NCBI RefSeq assembly: GCF_029227915.1
Contig: NC_079875.1
Coordinates: 17,105,001-17,169,000, forward strand
Source of the DNA: Hydractinia symbiolongicarpus
Taxonomy: Eukaryota; Cnidaria; Hydrozoa; Anthoathecata; Hydractiniidae
Direction of reading: 5' to 3'
Length of the DNA stretch: 64,000 nucleotides
Position 1 is the stretch's first letter. Each line of letters opens with the position of its first letter. Shown here piece after piece: positions 1 through 10,085 of the stretch. The translations under genes were made by a program, and so were the position numbers. The notes under the pieces are model-generated. The model was given only the letters and a program-made list of their open reading frames with translations, was not told the origin of the DNA and did no database searches.

Positions 1-176
1 AACTTTTATAATTGCGATTCGGCGAAACTAGAACGTTTTGCGGCTTACAATTGACCCTACTTTATCCGGGAATAAACATTGATTGTGATGTCTGTTAGGA
101 ACAGAACTCGTGGTTTACAAAAACCAAGATATATATTTCTAAAATCCAAGCATTTTACATTGTTACTGGTGTTGTA

Positions 177-835
177 TTATATATATCTTTTGACTGCACA
201 AATCAAGGCGATATAATAATCAATAGCTTCATGAGCTGTATATGGCTGAAGTTTGGAGAAACCCTCCACTAGAAGAACTGTTTCCGCAAATTCAATAAAT
301 TCAGGCTCATTATCGTGATCTGGTACATATAGTTCGCTAAACTCTTCTAGCTCATTAAGATCTAAAGTTTTTTTAAAAGACTCGCAACCATATAATTCTG
401 GAACAAAGTACAATGTATCAGGCCTTCCACGGGGAGCAGTAGCACCTTTGCTTGGTGCTAACAGATGTTGATTCCAACGAATCACAAATTCATTAAGGTT
501 CTTTCTGATCAAATCCATAAAGCAGTAGCGTACACATTCAGCAATGAGTGCATCACCAGCATCTAAAAATCCTAAGTCTGCAAGTTCTCTAAAAAATAAC
601 CTCCACCAACTTGGTCTGTCTTTTGAAAGTTGTGACCAAAAAGATTCGATTCTTTGATTAGCTGTTGATGTACCAACAATAAAACTGCCAGTGCCAGCAA
701 ATTCGTCTTATGCTGAGATCTTAATGCAATCTCAACAGCTTCCAAAATACAGTTTTCAGTACCATCATCAGACCTTCTTCTTGTTGAAAAATATGTCACA
801 TGGCGAGGGGACTGGTCCCGTGTAATAAACCTCAC
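177..835 (-). pseudogene. Integrase-core domain protein, last exon, one frameshift
   Basis: Read on the minus strand, 835 to about 711 encodes HVTYFSTRRRSDDGTENC followed by LEAVEIALRSQHK. The frame is then lost by an apparent one-base deletion (HK-D-E-F expected). It continues in another frame through GTSTANQRIESFW, DRPSWWRLFF and CVRYCFMDLIRK into NEFVIRWNQHLL, GRPDTLYFVPELYG and a stop at 177. This order resembles the integrase-like core proteins abundant in cnidarian and fish genomes, recalled from memory. The RIESFW and RPxWWRxFF blocks are the strongest anchors. An AG follows a pyrimidine stretch just upstream (near 833-840), so this may be a terminal exon whose earlier exons lie beyond the region read. 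The only damage seen is the one shift, so a recent pseudogene or a base-calling error are both possible. Confidence 0.6.
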
Positions 836-904
836 AAAAGGTTAAAACTACGGACCAATGATGTAAAATTGCGGACCAGATTTTAGAATTCAAGTTGTAA
901 AGAG

Positions 905-1030
905 CCACATGCAGAGAAGTGTTAAGTGCAGAAGAGAAGTGTCAAAATACTGAAGAGAAGTGTCAAAATACAGAAGAGAAGTGTTTCGTTATATAGAAGA
1001 GAAGTGATCTTGATTTGGAAGAGAAGTGAG
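905..1030. repeat. Regularly spaced GAAGAGAAGTG motif array
   Basis: The 11-mer GAAGAGAAGTG occurs at about 931, 952, 973, 997 and 1018, with a partial copy near 913. Spacing is 21-24 bp and the intervening bases vary (TCAAAATAC in two of them). The conserved core with variable spacers looks like a decayed short tandem repeat or a cluster of protein-binding sites. No coding function is seen. Confidence 0.6.
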
Positions 1031-1914
1031 CCATAGGGGCCATCGTAAAGAATACTCAATGATTTGTTTACCCCATAATTCTCAGTTTTTAAGATCAACT
1101 TTAAATTTTAAAATCTTTTAGGCTAATTGCGGAAATCTTCAAGCCCCATGGACTTCTTGTTATTTCTCAAAAATTTTGTTTTTTTCTTTAGAATTATTTA
1201 TTAAGTATAAAAGCAAATTAAATTGTCTATAGGATAATATAATTATGAATTATATTTTTTTTTCCAAGTAGCCATAAATCCACATCTTTGTCCGAAACTC
1301 CCTTCCGTTTTATTTTTATTTTTATTTTTGCGTCATATTTATTAAATGAACACAATATAGATTTGATTAGATTTGGTTGTCATATATATCAGAATTAATT
1401 GTCTTTATGTAAGTAAGCAAATAAGCTATTTCGATTTCGGCCAGAAACAAGGGACAACACGAGAAACTATATTTGGTAAAAATTCCTATGTTGCTAACTT
1501 TAAAAAGGTAATTAAGACCTCAAAGAAGTCATCGTCTTAAACTGGCTTTTTTTTCTTGTATGTGTCTATGCAAAATTAAGGAGAATATAGATAGCTATCT
1601 AGTGCATAACAATTTCCAGTTTATTTTATCAGAAACCTTGATTTGATAGCAAGGTGAGTGTTTATATCGAATAAGTTATGGATAGCCAATACATCTAGGA
1701 ACGTTTTCGTCATTTTCAGTTATAATTGGATGACCAAAGTAATTTTTAAGATCATTCTAGAAGTTGTTTTTGTCTTAAGTACTCCTTGTTCATCGCCATT
1801 AGCTCGGCTTCCGTGCATGTCAAAAATCAAAACCTCCTTTTGTAGCCCCTTAATAGAAACCAAGCTTAAAATAAGAGTCTTGTTTATTGCACTTCTGTAG
1901 TTACGGTTTCATTG
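1031..1914. other. No recognisable gene
   Basis: AT-rich sequence with homopolymer T tracts. No open frame here has composition or motifs of a real protein, and no repeat was matched elsewhere in the window. Confidence 0.5.
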
Positions 1915-2400
1915 GAAGGACCTATTGTTTCAGTGCATTGTGTTATCATATTGAATCCAATAAATAATTTCGATCAACACAACAGGTCATGTAATGCGTT
2001 CATAAAGGCAATCTGCACTTTTGTTAAATCTTTCGATTAAAATTAGTAGCAACGTATCAAGGTAGCTACTTGATGTGTAATGATTGGTTTATTTTAATTT
2101 CATTTTAAAGTAATATGACGAGCCAAATTGATGTGTTGTGAGTCCGTAGTGAAAAAAATAACAAGTTAACGAACGTTGAATGGAAAAGATATAATAAAAA
2201 TAGAGGTGATTTTTTTAATTTTATATTATATAAGATTTTTAGTAAACTGTTAGAATTGTATTGAGGACAGGGAAATCGTTTCTTTAACAGTTATCGACAA
2301 ATGAATATTTCTTCTTGACGTGACGCTTGATTACGTTGTGCGAGATTTAAAATTATTCTTTATTTTGTAACAGTGCATACCGTATGTTTCATAGATTATC

Positions 2401-3138
2401 TCTAATAGTGCCGTAACCACAACTTGCAAATATGAATTTTGCTTTATATAGTGGCTACCTGAGCCGGCCCCAATGGTGGCCGCCGAGTGGGAAATTTTCA
2501 AGTTTTACATCTCTAGATTGGCGGAAAATGCCCTTTCAGATGTCAACGATCTCATGGTTAAATGTTAAAATCACGATGGATGTTTCGATATTGTAGTAAT
2601 TTGAAAAAGCTGCATTGTTTAATTGGCATCAAAATATAGATAAAAATTTCCATCAGAAACCAAAAGGTAGAAAGAGATTTATATACACGACTACAATAAT
2701 ATAAAAAATGATAAGAACACTAGAAATTTTTGGGGTGCTGCTGACTTTAGAATATTTACATCGCATTTGGACTTTTTATTTTAAAAATTCCAAATGTGAT
2801 GTGCTGTGTGCCCCCTCAAAACACATTCAGTGATTTTTATAATAATAATCTATGGTAAGGATCCGAATATTCCTGAACAATTTTCTCTCTTTTTAATAAT
2901 TTTGTTTACTACTTCATATTATCAGTGTATGATTTGCGAGTATGTAACACCATTAGATTAGTCATCTGTGTATCAGTTATGGTAGCTCGACGGTAAGTTT
3001 TAATGCGGTTCAAAGCTAAAAAACATTGTTCGCTAACAGCATTTGTAACAGGCATAACTAACATCAGTTTTCCCACTTTTATAACTAAAACAAAAGTAGT
3101 TTTCTTGGGTTATCTAACTTTTGGAGAAATGACACTAA
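2401..3138. other. Non-coding stretch with one hairpin
   Basis: No gene was recognised. An imperfect palindrome at 2757-2804 (ACATCGCATTTGG against CCAAATGTGATGT) could form a ~20-bp stem and may be the relic of a small inverted-repeat element. Confidence 0.4.
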
Positions 3139-3240
3139 ATCTGTCTCTCTTTCTCTCTTTCTCTCTTTCTCTCTCTCTCTCTCTGTTTTTCTTTTTTTTT
3201 TATCAGGAAAATTATTTGGGGGGGGGGGGGGGGGGGGGGG
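3139..3240. repeat. CT-rich microsatellite and 23-base G run
   Basis: CTCT and TTTCTC repeats occupy 3139-3184. After a T run there is an uninterrupted G homopolymer at 3218-3240 followed by C-rich sequence. Long homopolymers are error-prone, so the exact G count should not be trusted. Confidence 0.85.
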
Positions 3241-3309
3241 TCGACTGTGCCCTCTGCCCCCCCACGTTCCCCGGCGTGCTGACATTTTCGCGGGAGTAAA
3301 ACACAAACT

Positions 3310-3680
3310 ATATCAATATAGGTCCAAGACCCTTTTTTTAATTTATCACTCCATTAGTTTTTTTGTGTCCAAGACCCTTTTAGAATTAAATAGTTCGCGT
3401 AAAGTTACTAAATATGGCAACAGAAAACTAATGTAATAATTTAATTTACATTTAAATACACTATGAATCATTCGATAAATTATTCCTAATCCGTTGGGTT
3501 TGTGACGTGTCGAAGCATCGTTCATTCTTACTCAATTTGCAGCGTGATAATTCTGTACAAGTTGCTAAATTTGCAGCCTTAGCGAAGATCAAAGAATACC
3601 GACATCCGATAGTCATCCGGCTCGAAATTTAGCAACTTGTACAGAATTACCCCGCTGTCTAGTTTCACTTTTGAAGTACA
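3310..3680 (+). repeat. Dispersed MITE-like repeat with perfect inverted repeat
   Basis: A 25-bp perfect inverted repeat (3548-3572 and 3625-3649, arm TAATTCTGTACAAGTTGC...) flanks a 52-bp loop containing TTAGCGAAGATCAAAGAATA. Sequence before it (CCCTTTTAGA.., GCGTAAAGTTACTAAATAT) recurs at 14050-14220, and the loop recurs at 13830-13880. The family is therefore repeated in the window. No coding capacity is visible. A non-autonomous DNA transposon is the likeliest identity, but its ends are not defined. Confidence 0.55.
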
Positions 3681-5099
3681 GTATTGTGGAGATTATACAG
3701 TACAATATTGTGGAGATTATAGGTTGGAAGACTTAAAATAAGCGGCAAAAGTAAACAATAGGAAGTAACAAATAGTAAAAAATTTTGGAAAATTTCCCAA
3801 AAGCTAGCAATAAAAATATAGTATTTGAAGATCATGCTATTTTTTACATTCTTTAGGAGGAAAAAAAAAACAAGTGTTGGCCTTGTTCAGTATTTTCAAT
3901 CACAGACAAATTTTTTGAATTAATATAAGAGACTTTGCTAGCTATAACTAACTGTGCAACTTTTGACTGTATTAACTACCTTGAGGCTTGTGTAAGCCAT
4001 TTAGTTTATTCTACTTTCGACAACATCTCTCTTAATACTTACTTGAAAAGTATCTACTTGAAGAGTAACGTAATGCATTTAGGCTGAATAAATGGAAGAT
4101 TGAGGGAATTAAAGTTTCTAATTAACATGCAAAAAGATTGGATCTTTTGGGAACAGAGTGAGTACATTTTCTGATGTCTTTACCCGATTATTTACCTTTC
4201 ATGCGTCTGAAAGCTGGAATATTTGACGTCACTACGCACGTGGCTTTGCTTGCCCAAAAATGGTGCAATGACCCAGGACGATGTCTTCAGTATAGCCTGG
4301 ATTATTTCGTTATTATTGTATAAATACTAAGCCCTGTTTTGATGATTTGTAAACCAATCAAATCATCGGATTATTTCGCACTAACCAGTTTTTTTGTATT
4401 AGACAAGTAATTCACAGTACAACATGACAACCGGTTAGTTTAGTAAAAATTATAAAGGAAATATTTGTAATCGTTTTGTCGTTGATGGTGACAATTAGAA
4501 CAATGCCTATCTCGTGAAAAACAATGACTTCATATCCTGGAGATTTGTGACAACTCAGTTTCGCTTTCTCAAACCTTAGGTTGTGTTGTTTTGTTATGCG
4601 TTAGTGGTGAAAAGTTCGGTTTATGAAGCTGTGATATATCCAGTGAATGTGAAGACACGCAAACGGGAGATTCAGTGAAAGATGCTGCATTTTGGTCTAT
4701 GCCACAGCTGTCATCGATGAGCAATAATCAAAATCATTTTTTGCTATTTATTTGAATTGAATTAGAGTATCAGAATCAACCAATCAGATGACAACAATTT
4801 AAGTAATTACATTGGGTAAAAGTTCTTTCTTGTACTCGCAAGGGACGAAAAGATTTGTCCGAGGTGGAGAAAATTCTCATGAAATTGAAATTTTTTAGAC
4901 TTCATGCTCAATTGCTCAAAAGAAATATTATAATTAGATAAAGTAAAAAATTGTATTTATCTCTTTGATTGATAGATTTTATTTCCTCGTTTTAACATAG
5001 CCGTTTCAAGGTAAAAATAAATCTTTTCATCTGCCCGCTTTAGGCGCTAAATATGGTAGTACATTTCAAAACATCTACAGCCGATTCAATTTCTGATTT
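3681..5099. other. Non-coding; contains a duplicated block
   Basis: No gene was recognised. 4400-4650 (TTCACAGTACAACATGACAA onward) matches 18075-18345 as part of the segmental duplication. From about 4760 the sequence has no partner in copy B, marking the left edge of an insertion that runs to about 6222. Confidence 0.5.
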
Positions 5100-5640
5100 T
5101 AAAGGCTTTTCCACAACAGGATCAGAAGTTTCTTGCATTTAAAACCTCGTAATCGCTCACTTCCTATTCTATCATTTTCCTGCGTATTCCTGAACTCTTC
5201 ATCAATATCAGCTTCAAAATCTCGGGTGCAGTTACAATAACGTCATCGTCTAGACTCACTTATGTAGTGTTGACATCATCTGGTACCATTGAAGAATCAG
5301 CATTGATCCAAGGGATTTTTAAATAGTTTATATGAATTAGCGATAGCAGCTTGGTTAGAACAAGAGTTATTTCGACCTTTATAAAACAGTTAGCGATGGT
5401 TATGAATTTTTTTGGCTACGACTTGCCAAGAATTAATCAGTATCTTCATGGCTTTTTAATTTGAAATCTTTGGACAAAGCTCTTTTTCTCTCTAAGGCTG
5501 CCTGTGACACGTTGGTTCTTTTGCTGGAGTATTGACGTTGCAGTGGTGGTAAAAACCAAATTTAAAAGTTGATTAAATTTGCCATCGATTAGCGCAATTT
5601 AGCAGTCATCTTGACAATCGTACAAGACAAGGCCTACTGT
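5100..5640 (-). pseudogene. pogo/Tigger-like (DDE_1) transposase fragment
   Basis: The minus strand reads, with stops and shifts, VLYDCQDDC, IALIDGKFN, TATSILQQKNQRVTGSL, REKKSFVQRF, then LINSWQVV, ITIANCFIKV and, nearer 5250, DDDVIVTAPEIL. The order resembles the C-terminal half of pogo/Tigger transposases, in which a D-N-x-P block is followed by LPPN(A/T)TSxxQPxDQGVI and later by W...TIxNCFxKAG. This is a family comparison from memory. At least two in-frame stops and several frame changes make it dead. It lies inside the 4760-6222 insertion private to duplication copy A. Confidence 0.5.
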
Positions 5641-5914
5641 TTCCTTGTTGGTATCCATATTTTAAATTTCAAATGATTTGGGTGCATTTAAGCTATCATT
5701 TTTAATTCCCTATTTTTTTAGTGCTATTTACTGTGTAGATAAAACCTGAGACACAAAATGTTTGAGAAAGAAAAAGAAAAAGTCGCTAAAGTCCAGGAGA
5801 TAGTCGAGTCAGAGAGAGTCCATTGTAGATTTTTTATGGATTGATAATCTTTTCTTTTTCTAAAATTTCGCTTTCTGTGGCGTTTGTCTCGAACTATTGT
5901 ACTATTTCTAAATA

Positions 5915-6213
5915 TCCGCTTTCTAAAGTGCGAACCATATTTCTGGAAGTTAATAGGAAATCTTATTGATACGAGTATTTCTGTCTATTTCCGGCTTCTT
6001 TCTTTCGCATTTCTTGCTGTACGACCGGATTTTCGGACTATGGCCTCTTTATTGTCCCAGTCAATAATACGATTATTCTACCAGCTATGGTCCGCAATCT
6101 TATTTATGTCTGTATCAGCGTTGTAGACGGCTCTTTTGTGCTGGTGTACAAGTTGATTGTACAACCTTTCGTTTCACCGACATAAACAGTATCACAATCC
6201 TTGCATAGATTTC
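5915..6213 (-). pseudogene. GIY-YIG endonuclease remnant (Penelope-like element?)
   Basis: The minus strand from 6213 reads NLCKDCDTVYVGETKGC, followed with breaks by TLIQT/KIA-type sequence, RPxxRKSGRTARNA, EIDRNTRINKISY and a tail near 5915. CxxCDxVYVGETKR followed by a downstream W/N..D and K-rich helix is the GIY-YIG nuclease layout at the C-terminus of Penelope-like and related retroelements; here VYVG replaces GIY/YIG in the usual relaxed way. The right edge coincides with the junction at about 6222 where homology to copy B resumes, consistent with a 5'-truncated insertion. No reverse-transcriptase part is present. Confidence 0.5.
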
Positions 6214-6393
6214 GGTCTTTCGCTCAAAGCACTGGCGCAGCAAGAGTATTTAATAAAAAAACCCAGGTTTTGACCACATTTCCCTATACATTTTAGGCTT
6301 GACTTATCGAGTAATTCTAACGAGTAACTAGCTGTTCCAGTTACTGGAATTTTAAGATATCATGATTTTACTGTACTTCAAATGTATATTTAG

Positions 6394-8251
6394 GTTGTAC
6401 GATCGTTGTTTGGCAAAGAAAATATGAGTCACTCTTTCAAATTGCCACATCCAAAGGAGTTATTTGGGTATAAAGGCTGTGCCTTTGTTATCGCTTCGAT
6501 TCAACTCGTGTTGATATGTTGTTACGTAAGATATTTTTCCGACGGGAGGCAGCATATGACGTCATTAAGAACGCCCTTAATGTTTTTTATCAACTATAAA
6601 GAGGTGATACTGAAACAGAACTCTTCGACAAGTTTGACAGAAATTCCTTATATAAGAAACAATTCTTATTTAGCAAATTTCCAAATCAAACCAAAAGGAA
6701 ATAAAAAGAACGTGAATGTATTACTTATTGTATCAACTGGACCAAGAAGATACGATAGAAGAGCCACAATACGTAAAACATGGTGGCAGCAATGCAAATC
6801 TACAGGAAAGGTAAGGATAACACATTTTCATATTATGCCTTTAGCAGGCAAAGTCGCTTTAAGTAGGGAGGAATGGGGATGTCTTTACCCGAAGGTGCTA
6901 CAAAGGTTTGTTCCGCAGAATTACTAATTCTACAAAACGTACTGTTTAGATCATCTGTAAACGACGCAATTTTGTAAAATTACCGGGAAGGGAAATTGCC
7001 CACTTAATCGCATCACCCACCCTCCGATTGGGATAACTACTCTACATCAATAAATAGTAAGTAAATAAGGAAGGAATAACGGGTAGTTTTTTAATGTTCT
7101 TGGGGATTCCATCCTAATGATTGGCTTCTTCTCCCCTCCGACTGCAACTATGTTACATTACCGTACAACATAAATATAGCATTGTTCTAACTTGCTTGTC
7201 TGCCACACAAACCAGTTAGAGGTCTTTAGATGGCACCAAATGAACTCACAATACTATATTTAAAGTGCACTGGAGTGGAGACTCGAACATGAAAACTTAT
7301 GATTGCATGCTGAACGCGCGATAATTATACCATCTACGGTAATGAAAGCATTTCAAAAAGTTGATTATTTAATTGTTACGTTAATTGAACAGCTGCGTTT
7401 GCTTCGAATAAATTGTAAAGGACGGTTCCGGTATACGTATAAGTATGTTTTCTTGCCTTTAGGTGGTACCGGAATGTATATTTATGACAGATAAACTTGC
7501 TGAAAATCAAGAATTCTATAATATTATCAAAAACGAATCTCGTACATACCATGATATGCATTTTCAAAACTTGTCTGGTGGTGTAGAGTTTGGTAAAAGA
7601 TTTTTATATCATATGGTGTACGCAGTAACGAATTATCATTTCGATTATTTTTTAAGAATGGACGACGATTACTTTTTCTGCATGGAAAAGTTTCTTCACG
7701 AAATTCCAGTCCCAATGGAAAAATATTTTCACTGGGGGTGGGTACATAATGTTCCTAATATAACACGTCCAGAAGAAAGCATGATTTTATTTTCAAGGGA
7801 TGTTATAGAATTATTTTTATCACAAGACCCTAACAAAATGTTATGTCATCCATTGGCAGATCAGATGGTAGCTGCATGGTCGAACCATTTAAGCATGACG
7901 TATTTATTTAGGCATGATTCCAGATTACATCATCATCCCCCGGTACGTGATTTACCACATATTAAGAATAGTAGGAATATTTGCGGTAGATTCATTGGTG
8001 TTCATGGTGCTTATCCCAATGAAATGAAAACTTTGTGGCATAACAGAGGCAAACAGAGTATTTATACGACCTTGAAATACAATTCTCATATTGTGACTAT
8101 CCAAAGACCATTCAGATGGCAACTGTTCGATCATACTTGGCAGTATGAACCAAAACCATGTGTTTCAAACCCTTCTTGGAATACTTCAAAGCTGTTTGTA
8201 ACGAAAGGCTTCTATTCAGGTAGGCAAAGTGAGAGCAAAGAACATCATTGA
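6394..8251 (+). CDS. GT31-type glycosyltransferase (beta-1,3-galactosyltransferase family), copy A
   Basis: Two coding exons are proposed: ATG at 6424 to 6810, and 7463 to 8251, joined in phase 0 across GTAAGG...TTTAG (652-bp intron), giving 391 residues. An AG at 6392-6393 just before GTTGTACGATCGTTG suggests the transcript starts or is spliced there. The layout is a type II Golgi enzyme: short cytosolic tail, membrane anchor CAFVIASIQLVLICCYV (about residues 20-36), stem, then RRYDRRATIRKTWW, the GT31 start motif, and MDDDYFF, the DxD metal/nucleotide-sugar site. SRDVIELFL and CHPLADQMVAAW sit where the family has its acceptor-side block, but the usual EDV(x)xG is not present. Donor and acceptor sugars cannot be told. 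It is intact, with a near twin at 18.6-20.1 kb. Confidence 0.85.
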
Positions 8252-9789
8252 AAAATGTTACACACAAATGGACGCTAGAATTATTAAAAGCTAAGTGATC
8301 ATATTCTTCTTCTTCATAGATAACAACTGCAAAAGTAAAATATTCAATCTGAAATATAAACATAAAAAGCAAAAGTTAAAAGTGTTATAAAAAAAATGCG
8401 GTTAAAATTTTGGTCAAGAGAAAATGTTGTTCTTTGATAATTTCAATATAATGTTTTTTAATTTACGGAAAGGGCCAGTTTTAAAAGGAGTATGGCTAAT
8501 GTATTTTTATATAGTATGTAGAGCTGTATATATGATTGACTTATTGATCACTTGTGTATTTTATTATCCAACTAGTAATTTAAACCCGTAGAAGAATCCC
8601 CTTAAATTAGTGTCGTTCTTCTCACAAAAAGGTTTGTTGATAATTTGTTTTGAATAAATTGTTTTGAATGAAATCCCATGGAGGAATCCACTCCAAAACC
8701 TTTTAAAATGTATTTTATGCTTTTCTTATCACAAAATGATTTGTTGTCAATTTCATTTAAAAGACACAAACAAAGCTTTCGAACGAAATGGACAACAATA
8801 ATAACAACGGTAATTACCTGTGACTTTACCTGTGCAATAATTTATAACAAAGCACACGTCACGGTAAATTTAAATTAACAAGCAATGAAATTCCTTACTA
8901 TTGAAATCACTTTATTTTATCACATGATTTGCTTTAGCCAATTAAGATCGTGAACAAAACGGTTCTTTTTACGTCTTTCCAACAATAAATTAGAACAGAC
9001 AACAACAGTATTGGAGTAATGTGGTACATCACATGACATATTTTATAAAACATATTTCATATTTATCGCAAATCTTTGTACTTGACATCTGCCGACTTGT
9101 GACCAGCAACTGGATTAAAAACTTTCTCAGTATCTTTTGTGCGTGTTTTCCAAGAAAGAAAACCGTGAAGCTGGTCACTTACAGTTGTGAATGTCCGTCT
9201 GTTCTTCTCCACACTAACTTTTTGTTGTTTATTCGCGCCGTTACGTACGTAAAACGGAAATTAAAATAATTAGATATTAATTATATTAATTAATTAATTA
9301 GATATTAATGACAGTGTTAAATTTTGCGATGCTATCCATGAGACCAAAGACCGAGGCTTGCCCGTAAAAACGACACGTGCATTTACACTATTCTGACGCG
9401 CATGCATTTAACTTGAAAAGTCGGGTTATGTTGTAGTGCAAAATCCGAAAAGAAACTTCGTTTCCGAATTATCGCAGAAACAGCGCTTATAAAATACAGA
9501 GCATTTTTATAGGGGATATATTATAGACGTATTTGAAAAAAATTGTAAAAAATTCATTCACTTTGCCTGCCACAGACAGAGGGATGCACTTTTCGGATTA
9601 TTATACAGAATGAAATTGTACCGGACAGAGTATTAAAAATTTAAATGATTTTTCACTAGAATTTACATTGACGGAATCCACTTTAGGTAACATTGCTCTT
9701 AATATATGTATCTTGTTATTTTCTTCAGTGTTAATAAAAAAAAACAACGAAGAAAGTGGTGTCAAAACATTTCACTTTTTTATGAACCA
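8252..9789. other. 3' flank of GT31 copy A
   Basis: Non-coding sequence, largely matching 20126-21295 downstream of the second gene. The stretch 8963-9382 has no partner there and contains a TTAATTAATTAATTAGATA-type AT repeat near 9270-9310. No gene was recognised. Confidence 0.6.
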
Positions 9790-10020
9790 GGTTTTCCCGT
9801 CCTTTTTAAACAGCATAGCGTGCGTCTCGCTACCTTCGGTATCATTTTGCGTGAGAGACGGACAGACGTATACTGGTATTATAGTATAGACTAGTCGTTA
9901 ACCCGTGGAAAAATCCACGGGGTCGCACGTCCTTTATATATCGCATATTTCGTGATTCCGTAGCCCAACATTTTTCTCGCGCACAAATAGACAGACGGAA
10001 TGCGGCTATTATTAAAAAGA
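9790..10020 (-). mobile_element. Two head-to-tail Helitron-like elements
   Basis: In minus orientation, a 130-bp element starts with TC at 10020 (preceded by A), carries CGTCTGTC, and ends in a CCCGTGG/CCACGGG hairpin, TTAACGA and CTAG at 9894-9891. A second element begins immediately with TCTATACTATAATACC at 9890 and is truncated near 9790. TC...hairpin...CTAG at an A^T site is the Helitron terminal signature. Duplication copy B lacks both: its sequence runs from CCAGGTTTATG to TGTCAAGG, a paralogous empty site. Confidence 0.7.
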
Positions 10021-10085
10021 TGTCAAGGCTGAAATTTCACTAAAAGTAAAGAACTCGGCCTTCTTTTCAAACTCTTCAAAGATTA

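Larger units (their letters stand above)
1915..10085 (+). repeat. Segmental duplication, copy A
   Basis: Blocks of this region recur in the same order and orientation about 10-14 kb downstream: 1915-2400 with 12184-12775, 4400-4650 with 18075-18345, 6220-6920 with 18410-19070, 7200-9000 with 19075-20820, 9380-9790 with 20825-21295, and 10020-10085 with 21299-21365. The changing offset is explained by insertions private to one copy. Private to copy A are about 4760-6222 (transposon remnants), about 6920-7190 in the GT31 intron, about 8963-9382, and the Helitron pair at 9790-10020. The duplicated unit carries one GT31 gene. Confidence 0.8.

Noticed and set aside
905-1030. CRISPR-like array
   Set aside because: Repeats are only 11 bp, spacers about 10-13 bp, and the genome is eukaryotic.
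3003-3306. Frames across the CT and G tracts
   Set aside because: Low-complexity translation of microsatellite and homopolymer.
5884-6126. Plus-strand 80-codon frame
   Set aside because: Antisense of the GIY-YIG remnant.
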